This document shows, piece by piece, positions 45,787 to 55,800 of a stretch of DNA of 64,000 bases. The DNA is taken from NCBI GenBank assembly GCA_039545355.1, contig BCJJ01000006.1, positions 434,001-498,000 on the forward strand, read 5' to 3'. The position numbers and the translations under genes were made by a program. The notes under the pieces were generated by a model. That model was not told where the DNA came from and did not search any database. It saw only the letters and a program-made list of their open reading frames with translations. This DNA comes from Trichosporon coremiiforme (taxonomy: Eukaryota > Basidiomycota > Tremellomycetes > Trichosporonales > Trichosporonaceae). Position 1 is the stretch's first letter. Each line of letters starts with the position of its first letter.

Positions 45787-46816
45787 ATGCGAATCCTCAA
45801 CACGGCCGACGTCGAGGCGGTCCTCGCCTCCCTCTCTCCCTCCGAGCTTCTCGCCAGCCAAGCAACAGTGTTCAAGCTCTTCTCGGCTCCCCCTTCACCC
45901 AATGCTCCGTCCTCATCTTCCCTCCCTGTGCATGCGAAGGGCCAGGTCAACCCCGTCCAGCTCCCGCCGCGCTTCGCCACGTTCAGTCCCGAGGGAAGAA
46001 CTCTCTATATGCCGTCCTACGTCGATGGTCTCGGCACGGGAATCAAAGTCCTGACCCGGACAGCAGGAGGAATGAAGACGAACATGATGCTGATCGCGCC
46101 CGAGGGCGGTGTCGAGGCTGTTGTGGAGTGTAAGCGGCTCACGGCTGTAAGGAATGCTGCCGGTGAGTAGCTTCTACTTGTGGTTTTGAGTAAGGAGAGG
46201 AGAGGGGCTGACAGAAGGGAGCGCGCTCTTCCTCCAGGCCATCGGGGCGAGACCGAGGAATGCCGTCTTTTTCGGCGCGGGGGATCAGGCTAAAGACCAT
46301 TTGAGGCTGTTGAAAGAGCTCTGGCCAGAGTTACATCGAACCGTCATCGTCCGCCGAAACCCAAACCCTGCACTCCCGGAAGACTTAGCTGAGAGGATCC
46401 TGCTCGCTTCGGAGGAGGGAGTGGGGGAAGCACTGAGAGAGGCCGATGTGGTCGTCACGGCCACTCCAGCTACCGAGCCGTTGTTCCCGGAAGATGCGTT
46501 GAAGCCTGGTGCCGCGGTGGTACTCCTCGGATCAAGTCGACCAGACATGTGCGAAGTCCCGCCCTCGCTTCTGCGCTCGTCACGCGTGATCGTGGACTCG
46601 AAGGAGGCGTGTCTCAGGGAGTCAGGGGAGGTCATCCAGGCTGGCCTCACCGCTGAGGTTCTGACGGAACTCGGAACCCTACTTGCGCAGAATGGGAAGA
46701 AGAGGGAGGGAGAGACGACAGTGTTCAAGTCTGTGGGTCTTGGAATGCAGGACTTGGCGATTAATCGGCTTGTCCTGGAGAGGGCTGAGGAGATGGGTGT
46801 GGGGACTGTGGTCTAG
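45787..46816 (+). CDS. Ornithine cyclodeaminase / mu-crystallin family protein
   Basis: Model: exons 45787-46162 and 46218-46816, 324 aa. The N-terminal part shows the family dimer/substrate region (YMPSYVDGLGTGIKVLT), close to the MPAY-x-GIKVV pattern. The NAD(P)-binding Rossmann segment begins at ~135 as AVFFGAGDQAKDHL. Downstream ADVVVTATPATEPLF and GAAVVLLGSSRPDMCEVPP match the family's T-x-S/A-x-x-P and G-S-x-P-D blocks, and VIVDSKEACLRESGEV the next. Members are cytosolic ketimine reductases, alanine dehydrogenases or ornithine cyclodeaminases; the substrate cannot be assigned. The alternative AAG acceptor at 46217 is needed for the frame. Confidence 0.88.
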
Positions 46817-47145
46817 CCTGCGCGCTTGGGCGGAGAGGAGAGAAGAGGGAGAGGAGAGACGGACCATTGGGCTGGATTTGGGCTAGACACTTAGACCGCG
46901 ATCACGCGTTACACTGGGATGGATGATTGAGGCCAACAACGGAGGGGACTGCTGGAACTGCGACTCGCGAGTCACGCTGCCGGACGAACACGATGCTACA
47001 GCGCGGCAGGCAGATAAAAGGATCAAGCGCCATCTTTTGATCGACTAGCCGCATTGACCATCAGTTCTCACCCCTCGAACACTGGGTTTACAGATGATCA
47101 CAGCGACACCATCGGGGAATGGCAGTCTGAGCTATCTCAAGATAG
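46817..47145. other. Intergenic
   Basis: About 330 bases between convergent genes. No gene or repeat recognised. Confidence 0.5.
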
Positions 47146-48070
47146 CTAGAGTGAGACACGGAAGATGCCGAGCGCAACCGCGGCCCGCCAAACAGGGGTT
47201 AGACTCGCAGACATGATCGAAGGTGCAGTTGGCGTCGGGACGACGTCGACATAGTGTCCCGCTATATGCTGGCCGGCATTGCTTGTGTACACCTCCGAAG
47301 GGCCGGAGCATGCCACTGTGGAGCCAGGCAGAAGCTTAAAGGCAATACCACCATGTACATCCGCTGTCAGTCCGTCTGGAGCGTCTGTGTCCCTCGGACA
47401 CTTCTTCTGGCTCCAAGATCAGCCACCCACCAGCCCAGGCGCTTTGATTACTCGCTCGGAATTGCCCTGCGCGTGCTTGAAGCACACATCTTCACCGTCA
47501 CCGATACGAGAGGCAATCCTTCCTGTGGCGAGCAAGAGCGCACTTCTGGCCTGGCCATTCCATGAAGCCCCACCCGTGCATGCCATGCCGAGAGTCTCTG
47601 GAACTCCTGGAGACGTCGCACTCTTACGGACCGCGGATGTCAGGGATGAAACGGCATTTTGGAATCCGAGGTCCATGTCGCATTTGATCTTGTGACCGCT
47701 ACCAAGCTCAGCGAAGCACCTCACAATCCCTACTATGCCGTCAGTCTGCCCTATGATGAGCTGAGGTTCTCCAAACCGAAGCATATCATCAACGACGGGG
47801 AGTGACAGCCCTAGCGTCTCTGGAGATATCCGACCCCATGAATGACGGTGGTGCAGGACATCAGAGTTTTGAGTTTCGTAGATGAGAATGTGAAGAGTCG
47901 AGCAAAGATTGGGGGGCTTGGCGAACGTTCCGCCCTGTTGCTACTGGATGTGCGAGTCGCAGACATGTGCGGGTCGTCACGAGCCAGTGGGGAGGATAGA
48001 TCGTAGCGGGACCGCCGCACATCTCCGTGCTCGCATGATGACCTAGCCGGACTAAGAGTAAGCTTGTCAT
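47146..48070 (-). CDS. Unknown protein with hydrophobic C-terminus; tentative spliced model
   Basis: Tentative exons 48070-47981, 47934-47431 and 47406-47146, 284 aa. Exon 2 is a long protein-like frame (STLHILIYETQNSDVLHH, SPETLGLSLPVVDDMLRFGE, PQLIIGQTDGIVGIVRCF). An in-frame TGA at 47421-47419 breaks it. The frame then resumes for 87 codons (HGGIAFKLLPGSTVACSGPS, YTSNAGQHIAGHYVDVVP) to a TAG, ending in a hydrophobic segment. A 24-nt intron (GTGGGT, GCTGAT, CCAG), or a 45-nt one from GTAATC, would remove the TGA. A TAG just upstream of exon 2 must also be spliced out. I do not recognise the family. A pseudogene is the main alternative. It lies head-to-head with the esterase, 82 bp between starts. 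Confidence 0.4.
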
Positions 48071-48152
48071 GGTGTACGCAGTCGCTCCGTCTTATAAGCA
48101 TCTCCTCAGATCATGGGGTAGCGCATTCCTCAACTTACTGATAACGGCAAAG

Positions 48153-49988
48153 ATGGTGGCCTTGCTCTCCGCCGCGACGTTGCTCCTTCCCCTGCTCTCG
48201 GTTTCAGCAAACGGCGTGCCCGGCGATGTCGATCATGCTGCCTCCACTACAGTTTCGTCCGCACCTAAGGTCACTCCCGGCTACGACGCCTTCGCCAAAG
48301 CGCACAAGAAGGTCACAACGACTCTGAACGCAGACAACAGGAGCATCAAGGTCCACGGCATGTCGGCTTCAGGCGTGGACGCATATCTCGGCATCCCCTT
48401 CGCGGCTCCTCGTACGCTACCTTAGGCAACTCTCCGCTAACGTGCAGCCGTGAACGAGCTGCGTTGGAAGAAGCCGCAGCCTTATAAGTACCGCGGCACG
48501 ATCAACGCGAAGAAGCAGCCCGTCGGATGCCCCCAGCTACCGGGCGACCCTGCGTTCGGCGGCCTCGCGGCGGCGCGCTATGGCACGTCCGAGGACTGCC
48601 TGACGCTGAGTGTGCTTGCTCCAGAAGGCACCAAGCCCGGCGCCAAGCTCCCCGTCATGGTGTATGTGTACGGGGGCGGCTTCGCCGAAGGCACGGGAGC
48701 TACGTTCAACTCGCCCCTGCTTGTGGACGCCGGCACGAGGGCCGTAAGTCGTGTCAGAAACAACCGCTGATAAGGTAAGGGCCAGCCCGTCATCCTCGTC
48801 ACCTTCAACTACCGCCTCGGCATGCTCGGCTTCCCGTACGGGCGCGATACCGAGACGAACGGCGCTGTCAACCTCGGCTTGCACGACATGGTCGCTGCCT
48901 TCAAGTGGGTCAAGGAGTACATTGCGTCCTTTGGAGGCGACGCCGAGGGCATCACCGCGTTCGGGAACAGCGCCGGCGCTGTCGCAATCAGTTACCTCAT
49001 GCTCGACGAGGGACAGGATCTCTTCTCCGCCGCGGTCCTCATGTCCGCCGCGCCGACCACGCCCGGTTCCCCCCTTACCAACTCCAATGATGCAGGGTAC
49101 GACAAGGCCCTCGCTGCCTCTGGATGCAAGGACTGGGACTGTCTCCGCAAGCTGCCGGTTGATAAGCTGCTGAACTTCTCAGCGCCGGTGGGCGGCTTCC
49201 GGCCGACGCAGGACGGCGAGCTCATCAAGGGATCTCCCTACGAGCTTGTGCGTGACGGCAAGTTCTCCCAGATCCCCTTCATGACCGGCAACGAGGGGGA
49301 CGAGGCGACGCTCTTCCTCCCCTTCGGCACCGCGATGGCCGACCTCCGCAACTCGCTCACAGGAACACCCCTCCCTGACGACGCCTGGGCTAAGATCACG
49401 GCCGCCTACCCCGCCGACGGCACATACTACCCGCAGGGTATTGAGAACGCAACCCTATCGAATGGGCAGCCCGCCAATGTCTCCTCAGACTGGACCCGCG
49501 CTATGACCATCATGGGGGACAAGATGTTCGAGTCCGGGCGCCGGTGGCTCATCGAGCACGCCAAAAACAAGGACACGGCGTACGCCTACGAGTCGCTCGC
49601 GCGGTACCAGCAGTTCTTCCCGCCCGTCTACGGCGCTGGACACGGCATGGACCTCTTCTTCCTGTTCGGATGGGTCGGCGCCGACTCCACCAGCAGCAAG
49701 GGGGACGTCGAGCTCGGTAAGCAGTACATGGATTACTGGTAAGTGACTTGGAGACGCTGGTTGTTGTCCTCCTCCAGGCTCACGGCCAGGATCAATTTCG
49801 CATACCACCATAGCCCGAATCGACCTAACTCTGAAGGACAGCAGCTTCCGCACTGGCTGCCGTACAGCGAGGACAAGGCTAGCCAGCTTCTCGCGCCTGG
49901 CAACGTGACCCAGATCACAGACACCTTCCGTCCCCAGATGAGCCTCTTCACCGAGCCCGACGTGGCAAAGGTCATGGGCTTATACTGA
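48153..49988 (+). CDS. Secreted type-B carboxylesterase/lipase
   Basis: Model: exons 48153-48411, 48448-48743, 48780-49738 and 49778-49988, 574 aa. Residues 1 to ~20 are a signal peptide (MVALLSAATLLLPLLSVSA). It is an alpha/beta-hydrolase: GIPFAAPPVNELRWKKPQP and SEDCLTLSVLAP are type-B landmarks, and YVYGGGF is the oxyanion-hole region. The catalytic serine is in FGNSAGA (~248), with the acid in TGNEGDE (~354) and the histidine in YGAGHGMDLFFLFG (~472). Cysteines near 115 and 135 form the family's first disulfide. It should hydrolyse extracellular esters or lipids; cholinesterase-like specificity cannot be excluded. The start was placed at the ATG opening the signal peptide; a TATAA lies at 48093. 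All three introns are 36-39 nt. Confidence 0.93.
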
Positions 49989-52823
49989 TGACCTTGGGAG
50001 AGTCTCACCGCAGCTCTACACACTCATCCTTATAATGCACAAGACAATCATCGAAGACCTTTCGTTTGGGATGGCAAATCCCCTGATCAGCCACACTGAT
50101 CTCTTCCGTCGTCACTCTCTCGAACTGACAGTTTGCACTGACTTAAAGCCCAGTATCTGTTTTGGTGGTACACGGGAGCGGTCAGATTTTCGCCCTCATC
50201 CCCCTTTGAACCTCAGCAGGCGTGTTCATCCTCGATCTACTCCCGATCCGGCAGGAATTCATTCACGATCGCTCGCACTCACATCGGAGAGCGATTCAAG
50301 ACGGACAGACAACGCTGGGTTAGCTGAGCCGACAACCGAGCCCCGCATGCTTCGCATGTTTACGGCGCTCTCGAATGCGAGGAGAATAGTCGTCCAAGAA
50401 CAATGGGCGGGGTGTCGAGGCTCACAGAGCTCACGCCCCCAATCACCGACACCGTGCAATCCGCCCTGCTTTCCACCAGACCTGCCCCGTTCCAGTGCGG
50501 AGGCCTTCTCAACGGAGAAACCCTCCTTCCGGAGGTGTCCAAGTGTGCAGGGAGGTTCCAACATCCGATGTGCTATTGTCAGTGTATCTGAGCAAGTGGG
50601 CGAGCTGAGCGACGAGGAGGGAGGTGTGCGCTGTACCATCGGACGTGTCAAGTGGTAACGAGCCCTGTTCCAGCTGCAGTTGCATATGTGCCTTGCGATC
50701 CTTACACCTGCTTTGTACCTGCTGTGATGGCTCGGTATCGCTCTCGTAATCTCTCCGTGCTCAATTCGATCAGGCAGATGGGTCTGGCATAACGCATCTG
50801 TTGGTGGACTCAGTCCAGACACACCCACCACATGGTGAAGCAGAGCACAGGGAAAAGCAGGAAGAAAGGCGTGCATAACGATGCCGGCAGTTAGAATGCG
50901 ATTTGTGTCTCGGACACTGGAGCACTCACCAGTCCGTGCCATGAATAGGACCGCTCACTACTGGTAGGTCCTGGATACCACAACGCGTGCAGGGACTGAC
51001 ATACTTGATTGTCTCCTACAGCCTGTCCTGCAAGCACTCTGCACCCTGTATGATGCTCATCGTCTCGGAGACAGCATTGTAGTGATCGTCCCGCGGGGTT
51101 GAACGGGCATTAACCCGTAATGTCAATTTCAATGATCGCCGACTCCGATCGCGGCCCGCAATCGCAGAGTGTCCGCGACACTGGGGGAGCATCCATCACC
51201 GAAGTTCTGGTATTCTCGTGAGCTCCAGATCGCGGTCTTTGGTACGGCGTCCCTTGTCCGATGGCACATTACTCTGCGATTGAACGGCAAGCAGAGCCGC
51301 AGACACCCGCGCGCCTCTACGGGGGCCGCAATCTGGAGCCGAGGACGAGAACGAAGTGCATTGGAACACATTCCAGTGCACGGCTTCGGGCGAAGCGGTG
51401 GGTCCAACGCAAGAGGTGACGACAGGGCGGGCTGCACATGCATACATGCGCGTACGCGCGACTGAATGGACGCCAGGTCTAGTAACTGCATTCAGTCCTT
51501 GGACGGACCGGCTCAGACGCTAACCCAGGATATGCGTGCCTGACAAGCCATTGAGTCCCGGAATTCTGGTCCATTTCTGTCGTGGTTGGAGCCGGAGTCC
51601 ATACGACGAGCTACCTCCGCTGTTGCAATTCAGCACTCTGAACATCACTGAGCACCCTCCTTTCACTGCTCGGTAGAGCCGTAAGGGCCACGCGGCGCGC
51701 GTAGTCTTGGGTCAACTGGGAGCCGAGGATGAAGATGGCTGTTTATGGTAACAGCTACGGTACCTTCAGTTCTGCAGACCCTAGCCCTCGACCTGCCATC
51801 GGCTTCGAGGGTAGCGGCAGCCGCACGCACATGTAAGCGCGACTGCGGCCCACCCATTTACAGACTCGGCGGCTCCGTCGTCGGCGACTGGGGGCCGACA
51901 TTGGACGCCAGAAAGTCTTGAATGTCACTATCAACGGCATCGGGCATCGGACGTAACCACATAGGATCTGACCCGGAAAGGCGGCTTGCTCATCCCGGAA
52001 CATGCTCGTCGTCTCGAGACCATACAGATGTCGAATACAAGGAGTGAGGATTTACTACCTTGAAGCTCTAGTTGGTCGGCAGCTCCGTCGTCGCAGCTCA
52101 CGCTGGGCATACCGGGCTCGGCTACGGTATTTCGAGCCTTCATACACGCTTGGCAGCTTTGGGGTCGCACCCCGCATTCTGGCGGTCAACCTGGTGCCAA
52201 AATGTCGTTATGCATGCTGTCTGCCTGCTTGTCTGGGAAGGAGAAGGGGCTGGTTAGGACCACCAAGGACGTTGAATTGGCAGGAGGTCGTACACTAAGC
52301 GAGCAACGAAGGCCCGTGCGTGCGAAAGTGCTCTACGAGAGCTATGCGGTTCATCGATCTTGGCGCAACAAGTCTATACGAACCAAAGGGAGGTACTTGA
52401 AGCCCATAGGCTCAGGCCAGTGTATGCTTTGGGGGCAGCTTGGGGGGTAAGCCTTTGTGTAAACACGGCTACATACGCAGCCGGACCGTCCGATGATGAG
52501 TAGTCGCCGATACCGTCATCCACCACCACGAGTTCGCCACGAGCCTTTTCTGCACTCTCTGCATTCTACAACGTTCGCTGTCATCACCATCGTCATGACC
52601 ACGCTGATGCACGAAACGTTGCCGCGGTGGCCTATCACGCTTCTGCTTGTTAGTTTTATTCCTGATCGCCGTCTGGCCAAGATGTTCGGCGGTGAGGATG
52701 ACGTCATGCCCGAAGTGGTTCGCGAAGTGCACGTCGGCGGCGGGGATAAGTCGTTTCTCTTCCCGTATACAAAACGGCGACGACGGCCATTGTTATCTTT
52801 TCCACATCAACTGAATAACAACC
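49989..52823. other. 2.8-kb region without a supported gene
   Basis: Several open frames of 60-227 codons occur on both strands (for example 50035-50658 plus and 50259-50942 minus). They overlap one another, have no family features and poor codon structure. No RNA gene, LTR or inverted-repeat element seen. The last 150 bases are AT-richer and probably the CsbD-like gene's promoter. Confidence 0.5.
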
Positions 52824-53546
52824 ATGTCCGCCTACAGCAACACCAACGACGTCAGCCGCAAGAGCTCGAACGCGGCCAACTCGCTCGCCGACGGCGTCAG
52901 CGGCGCCTGGAACGAGATCAAGGGTGAGTACTGACGTGGCGCTGGTGGCGCAAGTCTTTAGTACGGCGTACGGCGAGATCGGCGGCTTGTTGCTCTTGGA
53001 GGCGGTGGTATGATCTTGGCCATGCAAGCGCTCCGGTCTGTGGGCTTGAGATGGGCGCGTGGAGCGTTGTCGTTTGTGTCTGGCTCGACTCGCGGCATCC
53101 TGGCTGGTTTGGACCAGGGTGATCTGCACTTAGCGGGTGCTCGGCGGCATGTCGCGTGGACGCGAGCATCCGTCGAGTGTTCTACGACGAGTCCGAAACC
53201 CGATGCACATTCGGCGTCGGAGCCGACACTTCCTGCGCCTCACACCCACCTCTTCCGTACTTCCACGCCTCATCCATGGAGAAAGACATGAGCTAACGCC
53301 CCAGGCGCTGGCGATGAGGCCCGTGGTTCGTTTAACCAGTTCGCCGACTCGCTCGGCGACAAGATTGCGGGCCGTGACCACCCCCTTCCTTCCAGAAATG
53401 ACAACACGGGCACGATCGAGCAGGGCGAGAGGGAGCGCGCCCAGGGCCGCAGCGACTGGAACCGCGCCAGCGCCGAGCACCAGGCTAACAAGTCGTCGTC
53501 GACTGCGACCGGTACTGCTCCCTCGGCCACGACTGGTCAGTACTAA
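52824..53546 (+). CDS. CsbD-like small stress protein
   Basis: Model: exons 52824-52923 and 53305-53546, 113 aa, across a 381-nt intron, long for this genome. The sequence (SLADGVSGAWNEIKGAGDEA, then GSFNQFADSLGDKIAGRD, ending GQY) is hydrophilic and Ala/Gly/Asp/Lys-rich. It has the G-x-xxE-xxG repeats of CsbD-like proteins, including the fungal Hmp1-type 'cruciform DNA recognition' group. Such proteins are strongly induced by stress in bacteria and fungi; molecular function is unknown. The splice joins KG to AGDEA with correct phase and a GCTAAC branch site. The family call is by composition and pattern, not a strong motif. Confidence 0.65.
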
Positions 53547-54696
53547 GTCTGCTTTGGTCTCGGTGTCTTGAAGGCTCCGAGTCAAGAATCTAGTTGATAA
53601 AAGCTCAGACGTGGCGTTAGCCAGTGACCTCGGTGATCATCTTCGCTCCCAGTTAGTTTTGCTCCGCAGCAGCAGTAGTGTTCCTTATGAATTCTGCAGT
53701 CCCATTTGACTCTCAGTTCATCGTTACCTCCATGGAGCACAGATGTGACCCTGCGCGACTGCAGTGGAAGCGAGAAAGCGAGCAAGAGAGACGTCTTACG
53801 TCATGATCCCCTTGCAGCAGTTGCCTGAAGAGTAGGGCGAGGGCACGAGGGCGTGCAGAGGTCCGGCCCAGTCGCGAACGCAGAAAGTCCAGGACACAAA
53901 CAATCCTCGCTCTTTGAACCAGTAGCATGCGTCGCAGAATGCGGAGAAGAGGACGTGCATACTCCCATGACCCAAACATGCATGGCAGAACGAGTCGAAA
54001 CCCATCCCTTCGCGCGGCCCCTTACCATCAGCGCAGAGAAGAACCCTGTCTCCCGCATCTACGGCGCCAAAACGTCGGAACCTTATCTCGCGACTACCTT
54101 GTTTGGTCCAAAACAGCTGCAGCCGCATCCTCCGACATGGAGACCCCGTTTCGAAGACCGAGGTACTTGTTGGGCAGAATAACACGGCAGTCATTGAATG
54201 CAGTCGCCTGCGCGCTATTATTGCCGGTCCCGCACTACGACATACTACAGACAGAGCTACTGAGCGCACAGATGGTCCGCTCGGGTGCTACTCAGACAGC
54301 ACGGCCGGCGCAGCCGTGGACGCTAGATAGTGACAGCCGCCAGGACTGTTCCGGCAGCACGGCGCTGCAGGGGCGCTAGGCCGCTGGAATCAGCTATGCC
54401 TCTTGGAACCTTCCACCAGCGATGTCAGGCAGTCAATGTCTCGCAGAAACTAGCGTGATCGGGGCAGTTTTTCTCATGCTTTATCCTTTGGGTCGCTTTA
54501 GGCACTCACCGCTCAGAAGCACTGTTTGGAAGTTACGTGAGGGACGCGGCAGGTGCTAGATGGATAAACGGTACATTGCTTGCTGCTATTACTGCTAGAT
54601 ACAACCGGATCTACGAGTGGAGGTCTGAAACGGCCAGCCGTCAGCCAGCCTGATGGATGCTTTTGTATAGGGGAGTGTGGCTGGAGTTTAAACGTA
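53547..54696. other. Intergenic between convergent genes
   Basis: About 1.15 kb downstream of both flanking genes. Overlapping open frames on both strands (53796-54269 minus, 53853-54379 plus) have no recognisable features. Nothing supported. Confidence 0.5.
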
Positions 54697-55800
54697 TCAC
54701 CAGCCGGGGCGCGAGGAGCGCGACGACATGCGCTTGCTGTCCTCGAGTGAGACGTTGGGCATCGAATACAGCGAGCCGGCTATGGGGCCGACGGGGACAT
54801 GCAGTTGCTCGTCCATGTACGGCGTGGAGAGATTAGGTGTGCGGCTAGAGGCCGAGCTCCAACTGTTGGAGAGCGAGGGCACGTCGTATATGTCCTCCTC
54901 GGCATCGGCGCACGAGTCGCTCAGCGACTGGAGGTACGTGTGGTCCCCGAAGAGGACTGCGTTGCGGCGTTCCCGTGGCGCCTGGGCGCGTGGGGCCCGC
55001 GGCGTCGGGACAGTGTACGCCATCTGCGGCGTCACGGGCGTCGTCGGCGTGACTGGGGCAGAGGCCATATACTCGTCCTCGGCGTCGGCGAACATCTCAT
55101 CGTGACAGAACTGGTCGTACTCGCCGCATGAGGTCAGGAGCTCGCGCAGCGCCGAGACTAGATTGACGCCGTTCGGCGCCATGATGCCGAGCCCAATGGG
55201 CACCTCGGGTTCCGGCTGCTTCGCGAACTTGGGCGCCCCAAGCAGTGGTGATCGGATGGGCAGGGCGGGGAGGAGAGGCGCGTTTACGCCGACGGGTTCG
55301 GAGGCGCTAACGCGCGGCAGACGAGAGGATGATCGCGGGTGAGGCGCCAGGTCGAGGGGTGGCGGGCGTTTGCGGCCGCCCGCGCCAGAGGGGAGAGGAG
55401 GCACTGGCGGCTCATCGCAGACGGCGCTCCAAAACTCGAACGGGTCCTCGGTCTCGGACCGCGGGGTGTGGATGGGCGCGGAAGAGTCGGAGGCGGACGA
55501 GCGGGTCGAGAGCCACGATGGGCAGCGCGAGGACGAGCGCTCGGTAGCTTCGATCTCTTCGGCCTCAGAGACTGTGAAGAGACCGCACTCGTGAGGGTTG
55601 CAGAGGCGCATGTGCTGCGCGCGACTCCGGCGGAGGGGCCTGCCCATCTGCCGGGGCGACTGGCACTGCGGGACAGCGGGGAGGAGCTGGAGGGAGGGGC
55701 CGGCGACGGGCTGCGTCTTGCGTGAAGACAGCACCGTACGCGGGGTCCAGACCGAGCGCGCAAAGGGGGGAGGAGATATTGAAGAAGAAGGAATCGACAT
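54697..55800 (-). CDS. Unknown Ser/Pro-rich protein
   Basis: A single open frame of 367 aa, start at the ATG at 55800. No known domain. It is rich in Ser, Pro, Arg and acidic patches. A short conserved-looking segment HMRLCNPHECGLFTVSEAEE lies near residue 65. An EDPFEFWSAVCDEPPVPPLP stretch near ~120 holds PxxP (SH3-ligand-like) sites. A possible helical core is at ~215-245 (NLVSALRELLTSCGEYDQFC). The codon pattern and lack of stops over 1.1 kb support a real gene. A signalling adaptor is only a guess. Confidence 0.65.
   Translation of the reverse strand: MSIPSSSISPPPFARSVWTPRTVLSSRKTQPVAGPSLQLLPAVPQCQSPRQMGRPLRRSRAQHMRLCNPHECGLFTVSEAEEIEATERSSSRCPSWLSTRSSASDSSAPIHTPRSETEDPFEFWSAVCDEPPVPPLPSGAGGRKRPPPLDLAPHPRSSSRLPRVSASEPVGVNAPLLPALPIRSPLLGAPKFAKQPEPEVPIGLGIMAPNGVNLVSALRELLTSCGEYDQFCHDEMFADAEDEYMASAPVTPTTPVTPQMAYTVPTPRAPRAQAPRERRNAVLFGDHTYLQSLSDSCADAEEDIYDVPSLSNSWSSASSRTPNLSTPYMDEQLHVPVGPIAGSLYSMPNVSLEDSKRMSSRSSRPGW

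Noticed and set aside
50035..50942. Overlapping open frames of 207 and 227 codons in the 50-kb gap
   Set aside because: They overlap on opposite strands, lack domains and start contexts, and have irregular composition.
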